A stretch of DNA of 64,000 bases from Minisyncoccus sp041663305. GTDB lineage: Bacteria; Patescibacteriota; Minisyncoccia; Minisyncoccales; Minisyncoccaceae. A model generated the notes under the pieces. That model was not told the DNA's origin and did no database searches. It worked only from the letters and a program-made list of their open reading frames with translations. Below are positions 41,998 to 49,149 of this stretch, in pieces; the stretch's first letter is position 1; the number at the start of each line of letters is the position of its first letter. The stretch covers positions 58,492-122,491 of the forward strand of contig JBAYMT010000002.1 in the NCBI GenBank assembly GCA_041663305.1, in the 5' to 3' direction. A program made the position numbers and the translations under genes.

Positions 41998-42025
41998 TTG
42001 ACTAAATGTGAAAATTGATTATAAT
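41998..42025 (+). promoter_or_regulatory. Promoter of rplJ-rplL
   Basis: TTGACT (41998-42003), 16 nt, TATAAT (42020-42025). Confidence 0.75.
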
Positions 42026-42031
42026 ACAAGC

Positions 42032-42140
42032 ATAATAAATCCGTAGAAAGCAGGCATTTTATAAGACCTGCCGAGGATAAAAATAGCGTTATTTTTATTC
42101 TGATCGACTCTGCGGGAAGCAGATTTTTTTATATTCAAAT
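42032..42140 (+). promoter_or_regulatory. Ribosomal protein L10-type leader with attenuator-like hairpin
   Basis: Three successive stems: GCAGG/CCTGC (42050-42071), ATAAAAATA/TATTTTTAT (42077-42098) and TCTGC/GCAGA (42109-42123), the last followed by TTTTTTT. The third is a terminator shape just before rplJ. Position and shape suit the L10(L12)4 leader, whose binding by L10 represses the operon, but the consensus was not checked by search. Confidence 0.55.
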
Positions 42141-42665
42141 ATGCCTTTAACAAGAGATAAAAAAGAAAGTATAGTAAAAGAGCTTGAAGATTGTCTGGAA
42201 AAGCAAAAATCAATTGTTTTTATGGACTTCAAGGGTATCAAAGTAAAGGATTTATCTGTTTTAAGGAGTAAGCTAAGGGACGAAAATAATGAGATGAAAG
42301 TCTCTAAAAAAAGCCTTATAAATGTAGCTTTTAAAAACAGGAAGATTGATTTTGATGCAAAAGGTCTTTCGGGTGAAGTTGCTGTTATTTTTGGATATGG
42401 AGATGAAGTATCTTCAAGTAAGACAGTTTATCAATTTACAAAAGATTCTAAGGAAGCAAAAATCCTTGGAGGTTTTGTAGAAAATAGGTTTTATTCAGAA
42501 GGCGATATAATCAAGTTAGCAGAGTTGCCTCCAAAACCACAACTAATCGGAAGATTTATGGGAACAATCAGTGCTCCAACTTCCAATTTTGTCGGAGTTC
42601 TTGGTGGAAACTTGAGAAAACTTGTTACAGCACTTTCTCAAATAAAAGATACAAAAACCGCATAA
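42141..42665 (+). CDS. rplJ: Large ribosomal subunit protein uL10
   Basis: 174 aa. It begins MPLTRDKKESIVKELEDCLEKQKSIVFMDFKGIKVKDL and contains LRSKLRDENNEMKVSKKSLI and KILGGFVENRFYSE-type sequence. The C-terminal helix holds L7/L12 dimers on the ribosome stalk. It leads into rplL after 23 nt. Probably autoregulated through the leader upstream. rplK and rplA are not present in the window. Confidence 0.94.
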   Translation: MPLTRDKKESIVKELEDCLEKQKSIVFMDFKGIKVKDLSVLRSKLRDENNEMKVSKKSLINVAFKNRKIDFDAKGLSGEVAVIFGYGDEVSSSKTVYQFTKDSKEAKILGGFVENRFYSEGDIIKLAELPPKPQLIGRFMGTISAPTSNFVGVLGGNLRKLVTALSQIKDTKTA

Positions 42666-42688
42666 TTAAAAATTAAGATTTAAATAAT

Positions 42689-43099
42689 ATGGCAGATGAA
42701 AAAGTTGAGGTGCCTGCAAAATTCAAGGACCTCGTAGAAAAAATTGAAAGTATGACAGTTTTAGATTTAGCTGAATTAGTAAAGGTTTTAGAAGAAAAAT
42801 TTGGCGTATCAGCTGCTCCTCAGGTTGTAGCTGCTGCTAGCGCTGCTCCTAGTGCCAGTGCTGAAGCTGCTGAAGAGAAAAGCTCTTACAACGTTGTTCT
42901 AACAGCTGTTGGAGACAAGAAAATTGAGGTAATCAAGGTTGTTAGAGATTTAACCCAGATGGGATTAAAAGAAGCTAAAGACCTAGTAGATGCTGCCGCC
43001 AGCGCTCCTCAAACAATCAAGGAAGAAGTAAAGAAAGAGGAAGCCGAAGAAATGAAAAAGAAGTTTGTTGAGGCCGGTGCTACAGTTGATCTAAAATAG
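42689..43099 (+). CDS. rplL: Large ribosomal subunit protein bL7/L12
   Basis: 136 aa. N-terminal dimer domain (FKDLVEKIESMTVLDLAELVKVLEEKFGV), an Ala-rich hinge (about residues 45-68), then the factor-binding domain (YNVVLTAVGDKKIEVIKVVRDLTQMGLKEAKDLVDAA). Slightly longer than the usual 120-125 residues because of the hinge. It recruits elongation factor GTPases. Its terminator also serves the convergent gene. Confidence 0.96.
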   Translation: MADEKVEVPAKFKDLVEKIESMTVLDLAELVKVLEEKFGVSAAPQVVAAASAAPSASAEAAEEKSSYNVVLTAVGDKKIEVIKVVRDLTQMGLKEAKDLVDAAASAPQTIKEEVKKEEAEEMKKKFVEAGATVDLK

Positions 43100-43112
43100 T
43101 TTTAAAAAACAA

Positions 43113-43138
43113 AAATCCCTCTTTTGAGGGATTTTTTT
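43113..43138. terminator. Bidirectional terminator between rplL and the convergent gene
   Basis: AAATCCCTC (43113-43121) pairs with GAGGGATTT (43126-43134), with T runs on the + strand and, through the A run to the left, on the - strand as well. Confidence 0.85.
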
Positions 43139-43147
43139 AGTTCAATA

Positions 43148-43867
43148 TTATTTCAAAACCATGTCGATGACAGCTTTGAGATTTTCCTTTTCTTTGTCGG
43201 CTCCATTTCCTTCTCCAGAACCTATTCTGTAGTATCGGCATCCAATGATAACAGTTGGAATTCCTCCTTCTTTATTAAATTTCGAAAATACGTCTGTATC
43301 TTTATTGTTGTCGATATTTTCGTGGAAGGATATCTTATCTCCGTATGATTTTACAACTTCTTCAATTATTGGTTTTTCCCATATGCAGTGAGGACAGCTT
43401 TCTGATCCAAAGAAATATATAATAGGTTTTCCATTTTCCTTACAAATCTCGTTTTCTTTTACTTCAGTAAAAGTAAAGACTTTTCCACTTTCAGTTTCAG
43501 TTTTATTTTCTGTTTCGTTCTGTGTTTCGGTATTTAGCGTAATGTCCGTTTCGTTGTATGAAATCAATTTACCATCGGTTGATACATAGGTTGGAACTTC
43601 TCTTTCTCCGGCTTTGATAATAAACCTGTAGAAGTTTTTTGTATCTTTATCAATGCTCTCGATTTTCAATTCTGTTCCTCCTGAGAGGTTTTTGTTGATA
43701 TACTCAAAAGCTTTATCAATAACTTGTTGCTTTCCTTTCCCCGACATATTTTTTTGATAATATATAGCTCCGAGTGCGATTACTGCAATTGCAAAAATCG
43801 TTATGAAGATATACATAATCTTGTTTTTCCTTTTTTTGGTGCCGGAAATGTTTTTTTCTTCAGTCAT
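43148..43867 (-). CDS. Membrane-anchored thioredoxin-like protein with CPHC motif
   Basis: 239 aa. A basic N-terminus and one membrane helix (about 18-38, MYIFITIFAIAVIALGAIYY) are followed by a linker (about 45-135) rich in Asn, Thr and Glu. The thioredoxin fold has YFFGSESCPHCIWEKP, in which CPHC is the active site, and GGIPTVIIG supplies the cis-proline. CPHC occurs in DsbA-type oxidases, so extracytoplasmic disulfide formation or isomerisation is likely. The C-terminal helix ends VIDMVLK. One of only two genes here on the - strand. Confidence 0.82.
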   Translation of the reverse strand: MTEEKNISGTKKRKNKIMYIFITIFAIAVIALGAIYYQKNMSGKGKQQVIDKAFEYINKNLSGGTELKIESIDKDTKNFYRFIIKAGEREVPTYVSTDGKLISYNETDITLNTETQNETENKTETESGKVFTFTEVKENEICKENGKPIIYFFGSESCPHCIWEKPIIEEVVKSYGDKISFHENIDNNKDTDVFSKFNKEGGIPTVIIGCRYYRIGSGEGNGADKEKENLKAVIDMVLK

Positions 43868-43879
43868 TTTTTAAGTTAT

Positions 43880-43910
43880 AAGCCCTACAAAAATGTAGGG
43901 CTTTTATTGT
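43880..43910. other. Hairpin between the two minus-strand genes
   Basis: AAGCCCTACA/TGTAGGGCTT stem with a 4-nt loop. The T-rich tail is on the + strand side, so it would terminate + strand transcripts better than the minus-strand ones passing through it. Confidence 0.55.
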
Positions 43911-43914
43911 TTTT

Positions 43915-44178
43915 TTATTCTTCTTCGTTGTTGAAGTCGTCATCTGGATCATCATCTAGATCGTCATTATCATCTAGATCATCATCAGAATCATCATCTT
44001 GATCATCATCTAGATCGTCATTATCATCTAGATCGTCATCATCTAGATCGTCATCATCGAAATCATCATCGTAGTTTTCGTTGTAATCATCCGATGAATC
44101 ATCGTCATCGTAGTCGTCAAATGATACGATTGGTTCTAATTCTTCAATGTTGTTTAAGAATAAATCCTCTTTTGACAT
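43915..44178 (-). CDS. Aspartate-rich acidic protein
   Basis: 87 aa. After a short normal N-terminus (MSKEDLFLNNIEELEPIVSFDDY), residues 24-87 consist almost only of Asp with a little Leu, Asn, Ser, Pro and Glu, built of DDDLDDNDDL-like units. The DNA is a tandem repeat (ATCATCTAGATCGTCAT-like, about 43935-44060 on the + strand). It has a well-formed minus-strand promoter. Such tails may bind cations or basic partners; function is unknown. Repeat copy number is likely to vary between strains. Confidence 0.6.
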   Translation of the reverse strand: MSKEDLFLNNIEELEPIVSFDDYDDDDSSDDYNENYDDDFDDDDLDDDDLDDNDDLDDDQDDDSDDDLDDNDDLDDDPDDDFNNEEE

Positions 44179-44262
44179 TGTGTTATTATTAGGTTTGTTA
44201 TTTCGTTGCCTTTAAGTTTAATTTAAGGGCATTACGACCTTTAATTATTTAAAGATGATATC

Positions 44263-44290
44263 ATTATAATGGTGAATTACTTATTGTCAA
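44263..44290 (-). promoter_or_regulatory. Minus-strand promoter for the Asp-rich protein
   Basis: On the minus strand TTGACA (44290-44285), 16 nt, TATAAT (44268-44263). Confidence 0.65.
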
Positions 44291-44293
44291 GAT

Positions 44294-44322
44294 TAGACAT
44301 TGATTTGATAAAAGGTTATAAT
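44294..44322 (+). promoter_or_regulatory. Plus-strand promoter for the membrane protein-Clp pair
   Basis: TAGACA (44294-44299), 17 nt, TATAAT (44317-44322). Its -35 is only 3 nt from the -35 of the divergent promoter. Confidence 0.55.
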
Positions 44323-44338
44323 TTATGCAATAATCCTC

Positions 44339-44824
44339 TTGATTTTATGGTTGTCGCAATCTTCAATTAGGATCGTAACTTCTAGTGGTTTAATCGGATT
44401 AGTATTTATTATATCTATTGTTATTTTTTTGTCTATTGCAATGTCTATCATATTAACTTATATCTATTGGCATTATATTGAACGACCGAAAGATTTATTC
44501 AATATACTTTCAAATTATACCAATTTTTGGATTTTCTTTTTTTCTGTCGGAAGGGTTTTAAAGTCTTTATTTGATCCTTGGAAAAAGATAGAGTATTCCG
44601 TCCCTAAAAATGTTTTGGACATATCAGTTTGGGCTGAGGTGGCATTTTCGAATATTTTTTCACGTACAATGGGGTTCATAATGCGAGTTTTTCTCCTTAT
44701 AGTTTTTGTTGCATTAGAATTTATAACACTAACATTGGGTGTAATCATAATCACTTTTTGGATATTGCTTCCGGTGTTCCTTGGTTATGCATTATTCTTT
44801 ATATTAACTAGGCCAAATGTTTGA
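44339..44824 (+). CDS. Membrane protein, partner-like gene of the Clp ATPase
   Basis: 161 aa, start TTG at 44339 (no in-frame ATG nearby; a later start is possible). About four hydrophobic segments: 17-45, 62-75, 110-133 and 135-157. A central soluble stretch is DPWKKIEYSVPKNVLDISVW. No family recognised. It overlaps the Clp-type ATPase gene by 8 nt, shares its promoter and could form a membrane complex with it. That pairing is inferred from overlap only. Confidence 0.6.
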   Translation: MILWLSQSSIRIVTSSGLIGLVFIISIVIFLSIAMSIILTYIYWHYIERPKDLFNILSNYTNFWIFFFSVGRVLKSLFDPWKKIEYSVPKNVLDISVWAEVAFSNIFSRTMGFIMRVFLLIVFVALEFITLTLGVIIITFWILLPVFLGYALFFILTRPNV

Positions 44825-47324
44825 TTTTAGAAGTACAAAATTTTATAATACTTTAACTGTTGAGCCATTGTTCAAGATAATAAAGCCTTTTAAGTGGCTT
44901 TCGTTTGCGGTGGTGGCTGTTTCTATTGCTGGATACATTTTTTATGCGTTTGCTTCGGCTCCGAATAAGATTTTTTTAACCATAATCTACATATTCGTTT
45001 TGGTATTGGTAGTTTCGCTATGTATTGATTCATTTTTTGAAAACTGGGTTAAAAGAAGCAAAAACATTAAAAAACTATCCGAAGCAGATATTACGAATGA
45101 TACTAATTTGGCAGAGTATCTCAATTATGAATCTATCAAGTACTTGTATAGTGCTTTTTCTTTGGGAGGTGACGGCAGTCAAATTTCTTCCTCTAAACTC
45201 TTATACAATTTATTGGACAAGAAAAACAAAAGAATAAGTTTTATTTTTTCCCGCTTGCTTATAGATATCGATACTCTGAGAGATATTCTTTATGATTTTT
45301 CTAAAAGGAATGAGAATATAATCGATTGCGATGTTCTTGCTGCTTCTGCCCTTATTAGCGCGATAAAGAGAGGGGGTGCGACAATTAATGAAGGAGATAT
45401 AATTTGCGCTTTGGCGGAAATTGAACCTAATTTCAAAAAAATATTGGTAAATTTTCAGTTAAAAAAATCTGATTTGGAAAATTTAAACTGGTGGATCGAA
45501 TATGTATTCAAAAAGAATGAATTCATAAGGAAGTTTTGGGAGTATGATAATCTTATTCGAGCCGGTTCTGTTGGAGGGGATTGGGCTTGCGGCTGGTCTT
45601 CTACTTTAGATCAATATTCGTTTGATTGGTCTAATTCGGTTAGAGCGATGGGATATGAGGAGTCAATTGGGCACGAAGAACAGGTTGCATTAATTGAGGA
45701 TTCTTTGACTAAAAGAGGCAATAAAAATGTATTGATTGTTGGGGAAATCGGGAGCGGGAGAAAAAGCGTGGTGTATCAGCTTATTCGTAAGAGTATTTAT
45801 GATCGGTCATTGCCAGAAATAAATGGAAAGAAATTTCTCCAGTTGGATCTGGTTTCTTTGGTGTCTTCTATCGAGTCGAGCGAAAAAGTAGAGGCTGTTT
45901 TAGACATGTGTTTTAAAGAGGCGATTAGGGCCGGGAATATAATATTGATTATTAATGATTTGCATGAATTTTTAGGAGGAAGTAAGGCAGGAATAGTTGA
46001 TATTTCCGGGATATTAATTCCGCACTTAAATAATCCTGATTTACAGATGATATGTCTTACTTCTTATAGCGGATTGCATAAAAATATTGAATCTAAACCG
46101 GCAATATTGCAGGAAATGGCAAAAATCGAAATACCTGAATTGACGCCTGAAGAAACAATGCTAATACTGCAAGGAAAAGTTTTTTCCTATGAACATCAAT
46201 ACAAAAAATTTATTTCGTATCAAGCGCTAACAGAGATAATAAAAACTTCTCAAAAGTATATTTCAGATCCTTTTCCTCAGAAAGCAATTGAACTGATGGA
46301 AGAAGCATTTGCTTATTCTGACACTAAAGGGATAAGTGACGTTATTGAGATTGAAGATGTTGATTTTGTCATAACTAAAAAAACGGATATACCGATTGGA
46401 GCGGTTAATAGCCAGGAAAAAATATTGCTTTTGAATATGGAACAAGAATTACACAAGAGAGTTGTAAGCCAGAATGATGCCATAAGAGAAATATCATCGG
46501 CATTAAGACGCGCGCGTTCCGGAGTCCAGATTCGGAAAGGGCCAATGGGAGCATTCTTGTTTTTAGGGCCTACGGGTGTTGGAAAAACAGAAACAGCAAA
46601 GGCGGTAGCGGAAATCTATTTTGGCGCAGAAGACAAAATGATAAGGATTGATATGTCCGAGTTCCAGCGAACAGAAGATATCCCACGGCTCATGGGCTCG
46701 CAAGAACAGCCAGGCATATTAACAACAAAAGTACGTGAAAGTCCTTTTTCTCTGGTTCTTTTAGACGAGTTTGAAAAAGCTCATCCTGATATCTTGAATC
46801 TGTTCTTGCAGGTGATTGATGAAGGATATCTGAATGATAATTTTGGACAGAAGGTAAGTTTTACCAATACTATTATTGTAGCAACCTCTAATGCAGGATA
46901 TCAGATAATTCTTGATTCCATAAAAACGAATAAGCCAATGGAAGAAGTAAAAGATCTTTTACTCGATAATATTTTTCAGAAAGGAATATTTCGTCCAGAG
47001 CTTGTGAACAGGTTTGATGGGTTGATAGTTTTTAAACCATTAACCCAGGATGATTTGATGCAAATAGCCCAAATGCAGTTAAATAAACTTAAGAAAAGAC
47101 TGTTTGAAAAGGAAATTGATTTTATAATTACTGAAGAATTGAAGAAAAAAATTGTTGAATTGAGCTATGATCCAGTTTTTGGAGCGAGGGAAATGCGGCG
47201 AGTTATCCAAGAAAAGGTTGAAGACTGCTTAGCTCGTGAATTTTTGGGAGAAAAAATAAAAAACGGCGCAGTCATTGAAATAAATCCAAATGATTTTACT
47301 TTAAAGATTAAAAATCCTGAGTAA
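44817..47324 (+). CDS. Membrane-anchored ClpA/C-type AAA+ ATPase with degenerate first site
   Basis: 835 aa. Two membrane helices (about 27-45 and 52-70) are followed by a Clp-N-like repeat region (about 90-240). The first AAA domain has GEIGSGRKS at 309-317 in place of GEPGVGKT, and ILIINDLHEFLGG in place of a canonical Walker B (ND for DE), so it may bind but not split ATP. The second has intact GPTGVGKT (584-591), LVLLDEFEKAHPDILN and ARRMRRVIQ-type arginine sites (GAREMRRVIQ). No ClpP tripeptide loop was recognised. It could act as an unfoldase or disaggregase at the membrane. Confidence 0.8.
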   Translation: MFDFRSTKFYNTLTVEPLFKIIKPFKWLSFAVVAVSIAGYIFYAFASAPNKIFLTIIYIFVLVLVVSLCIDSFFENWVKRSKNIKKLSEADITNDTNLAEYLNYESIKYLYSAFSLGGDGSQISSSKLLYNLLDKKNKRISFIFSRLLIDIDTLRDILYDFSKRNENIIDCDVLAASALISAIKRGGATINEGDIICALAEIEPNFKKILVNFQLKKSDLENLNWWIEYVFKKNEFIRKFWEYDNLIRAGSVGGDWACGWSSTLDQYSFDWSNSVRAMGYEESIGHEEQVALIEDSLTKRGNKNVLIVGEIGSGRKSVVYQLIRKSIYDRSLPEINGKKFLQLDLVSLVSSIESSEKVEAVLDMCFKEAIRAGNIILIINDLHEFLGGSKAGIVDISGILIPHLNNPDLQMICLTSYSGLHKNIESKPAILQEMAKIEIPELTPEETMLILQGKVFSYEHQYKKFISYQALTEIIKTSQKYISDPFPQKAIELMEEAFAYSDTKGISDVIEIEDVDFVITKKTDIPIGAVNSQEKILLLNMEQELHKRVVSQNDAIREISSALRRARSGVQIRKGPMGAFLFLGPTGVGKTETAKAVAEIYFGAEDKMIRIDMSEFQRTEDIPRLMGSQEQPGILTTKVRESPFSLVLLDEFEKAHPDILNLFLQVIDEGYLNDNFGQKVSFTNTIIVATSNAGYQIILDSIKTNKPMEEVKDLLLDNIFQKGIFRPELVNRFDGLIVFKPLTQDDLMQIAQMQLNKLKKRLFEKEIDFIITEELKKKIVELSYDPVFGAREMRRVIQEKVEDCLAREFLGEKIKNGAVIEINPNDFTLKIKNPE

Positions 47325-47353
47325 CCATAAAAGTAAATAAAAAGGCAACAAAT

Positions 47354-47378
47354 AAGCGGATTCAAGTCCGCTTTTTTT
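47354..47378 (+). terminator. Rho-independent terminator
   Basis: AGCGGA/TCCGCT stem, 6-nt loop, then eight T. Confidence 0.85.
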
Positions 47379-47441
47379 TAATAGAAAAATAGCTTCAAAG
47401 CAGAAAAAAGGATATTTTTGTGCTTTTGGTGGGGTTTTTTA

Positions 47442-47470
47442 TTGACAAATGCATATCGGTGGGATAAAAT
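47442..47470 (+). promoter_or_regulatory. Promoter of the mraZ division cluster
   Basis: TTGACA (47442-47447), 17 nt, TAAAAT (47465-47470). Confidence 0.75.
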
Positions 47471-47479
47471 GGTGTTACA

Positions 47480-47504
47480 GTGTTAATAAGTGGATGAAAG
47501 TGGA
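47480..47504 (+). promoter_or_regulatory. MraZ-box-like direct repeats
   Basis: GTGTT (47480), GTGGA (47490) and GTGGA (47500) start exactly 10 nt apart, just after the -10 box. MraZ is known to bind such tandem (G/A)TGGGN-like boxes at its own promoter. GTGGG at 47459 is an extra, off-register copy. Confidence 0.65.
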
Positions 47505-47515
47505 ATTTTTGAAGT

Positions 47516-47947
47516 ATGATTATAGGTCAATACAGCTACAATTTAGATCCCAAAAAAAGACTGACGGTCCCTACAAAGTTTAGGAGTGTTTTGTCTGATG
47601 GAGCTGTTTTGACTAGAGGAATTGATGGATGTTTGTTTCTTTATCCAATGAAGCAATGGGAAGAACTGGCAGAAAAGATGAGCAAGCTTCCTTTATCGGC
47701 TATTAATGCTAGAAATTTTGCGAGAGTTATGCTTGCTGGAGCAATGGATGTAAAGATAGATAGTTTAGGAAGAATACTTATTCCTGATTATTTGAAAGAT
47801 TATGCCAATTTGGATAAAAAAGTCGTTATTGCCGGACTTTACGATAGAATTGAAATCTGGAGCGAAGAAAAGTGGAAAAAATATGGAGAAACTACAGGAG
47901 ATCAGGTTGGAAGTATAACAGAAGGGTTAAAAGATCTAGGTTTTTAA
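47516..47947 (+). CDS. mraZ: Transcriptional regulator MraZ
   Basis: 143 aa. Two AbrB-like DNA-binding repeats: IGQYSYNLDPKKRLTVPTKFRSVL, then GAMDVKIDSLGRILIPDYLKDYA with the DxxGRxxxP motif. MraZ controls the dcw (division and cell wall) cluster and binds repeats at its own promoter, which are visible upstream. It is followed by rsmH after 1 nt. Confidence 0.93.
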   Translation: MIIGQYSYNLDPKKRLTVPTKFRSVLSDGAVLTRGIDGCLFLYPMKQWEELAEKMSKLPLSAINARNFARVMLAGAMDVKIDSLGRILIPDYLKDYANLDKKVVIAGLYDRIEIWSEEKWKKYGETTGDQVGSITEGLKDLGF

Positions 47948-47948
47948 T

Positions 47949-48827
47949 ATGCATATTCCTGTATTGCTTGAAGAAGTATTGGAGTATCTTTCTCCTCAAG
48001 AGAACCAAAATTTTATCGATTGTACTTTAAATGGAGGCGGCCATACGAAAGAGATATTAAAAAGAAACGGTCCGAAAGGAAAGGTTTTGGGGATAGAGGT
48101 TGATTTGGAGATATATAAAAAAATAAAGAGCGAAAAAATAGAAAGATTAATTGCTGTTAATGATTCTTACAGTAATTTAAAAAAAATAGCAGAGAAAGAA
48201 AAATTTAAAAGTGCAAATGGAATACTATTTGATATTGGGATGTCGTCGTATCATGTTGATGGCAGTGAAAGAGGATTTACCTTTTTAAAAGATGAGCCTC
48301 TTGTAATGAGCTACAACATGGAAAAGGGGAACATGATTTCGGCACAGGAAATAGTGAATAGTTATTCAGAAAAGGATTTAGCCGATGTTATTTATAAATA
48401 TGGCGAAGAAAGATATAGCCGAAGAATAGCGAAAAATATAGTAGAGAAGAGAAAAAGAAAACCAATTAGGACAACGGCTGAATTGGTGGAAATAATAGGC
48501 AATTCTGTTCCGCCTTATTATAGCCGACAGAAAATACACTTTGCTACACGGACATTTCAGGCACTTAGAATAGAAGCAAATAGAGAACTTGATAATTTTA
48601 TAGAAGCATTGCCACAGGCATTAGAAATTTTGCCTCCTGGCGGGAGATTGGTAGTGATAACTTTCCATTCATTGGAAGATAGGATAGCAAAAAACTTTTT
48701 TAAAGAAGAGAAAAAAAATGGAAAGATAGAAATCATGACAAAAAAACCGATAATTGCCGCTGACAAGGAAAGGGAATTGAATCCTCGTTCAAGGTCAGCA
48801 AAATTAAGAGCAGTTGTAAAATTATAA
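47949..48827 (+). CDS. rsmH: 16S rRNA m4C1402 methyltransferase RsmH (MraW)
   Basis: 292 aa. SAM site FIDCTLNGGGHTKEILKR (GGGH), GILFDIGMSSYHVDGSERGFTF, then RRKPIRTTAELVEII-type and FQALRIEANRELDNF, and GGRLVVITFHSLEDRIAKNFF near the end. It methylates N4 of C1402 in the 30S P site. Slightly shorter than E. coli RsmH (313). Standard place in the dcw cluster. Confidence 0.94.
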   Translation: MHIPVLLEEVLEYLSPQENQNFIDCTLNGGGHTKEILKRNGPKGKVLGIEVDLEIYKKIKSEKIERLIAVNDSYSNLKKIAEKEKFKSANGILFDIGMSSYHVDGSERGFTFLKDEPLVMSYNMEKGNMISAQEIVNSYSEKDLADVIYKYGEERYSRRIAKNIVEKRKRKPIRTTAELVEIIGNSVPPYYSRQKIHFATRTFQALRIEANRELDNFIEALPQALEILPPGGRLVVITFHSLEDRIAKNFFKEEKKNGKIEIMTKKPIIAADKERELNPRSRSAKLRAVVKL

Positions 48828-48829
48828 AA

Positions 48830-49135
48830 ATGAAAAAAAGAAAGAATCAATCAAAAATATTTTTTTGTTTCATTGTTGCAGCCATTGTTGCTTTAACAGG
48901 ACTTTATGTTTTTCAGGTTTCTGAAATGAGCCGTGTTGGCTATCTTGTAAGCAGAGTTCAAGGGGAAATAGATTCCTTAAAAAAAGAAAATTCGGGCTTA
49001 AAGCTATCTATTTCCCAGAACAAAAATTTAATGACCGTTGAAGAAAAGATTAAAGAGCAGGGATACGATAAAATAGGAAAAGTAAATTATATGATTGCCC
49101 CAGGCAACACAGTTGTAGCAAATCAAAAGAATTAA
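48830..49135 (+). CDS. ftsL: FtsL-like cell division protein
   Basis: 101 aa. Short basic cytoplasmic tail, one membrane helix (about 11-29, FCFIVAAIVALTGLYVFQV), then an extracytoplasmic coiled coil with repeated Leu and Lys (VQGEIDSLKKENSGLKLSI). The size, topology and position between rsmH and the penicillin-binding protein fit FtsL, which is poorly conserved in sequence. It starts 2 nt after rsmH. Confidence 0.75.
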   Translation: MKKRKNQSKIFFCFIVAAIVALTGLYVFQVSEMSRVGYLVSRVQGEIDSLKKENSGLKLSISQNKNLMTVEEKIKEQGYDKIGKVNYMIAPGNTVVANQKN

Positions 49136-49149
49136 AGGTGGCTTGAATT

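Noticed and set aside
43724..44002. Plus-strand open frame encoding a Ser-rich protein opposite the Asp-rich gene.
   Set aside because: It is the complement of the Asp repeat (GAT/GAC read as ATC/TCG-type codons), lacks a promoter, and crosses the terminator hairpin.
43930..44100. Regularly repeated ATCATCTAGATCGTCAT-like units resembling a CRISPR array.
   Set aside because: Units are contiguous without unique spacers, vary in length, and translate on the minus strand as an Asp-rich open frame with its own start and promoter.
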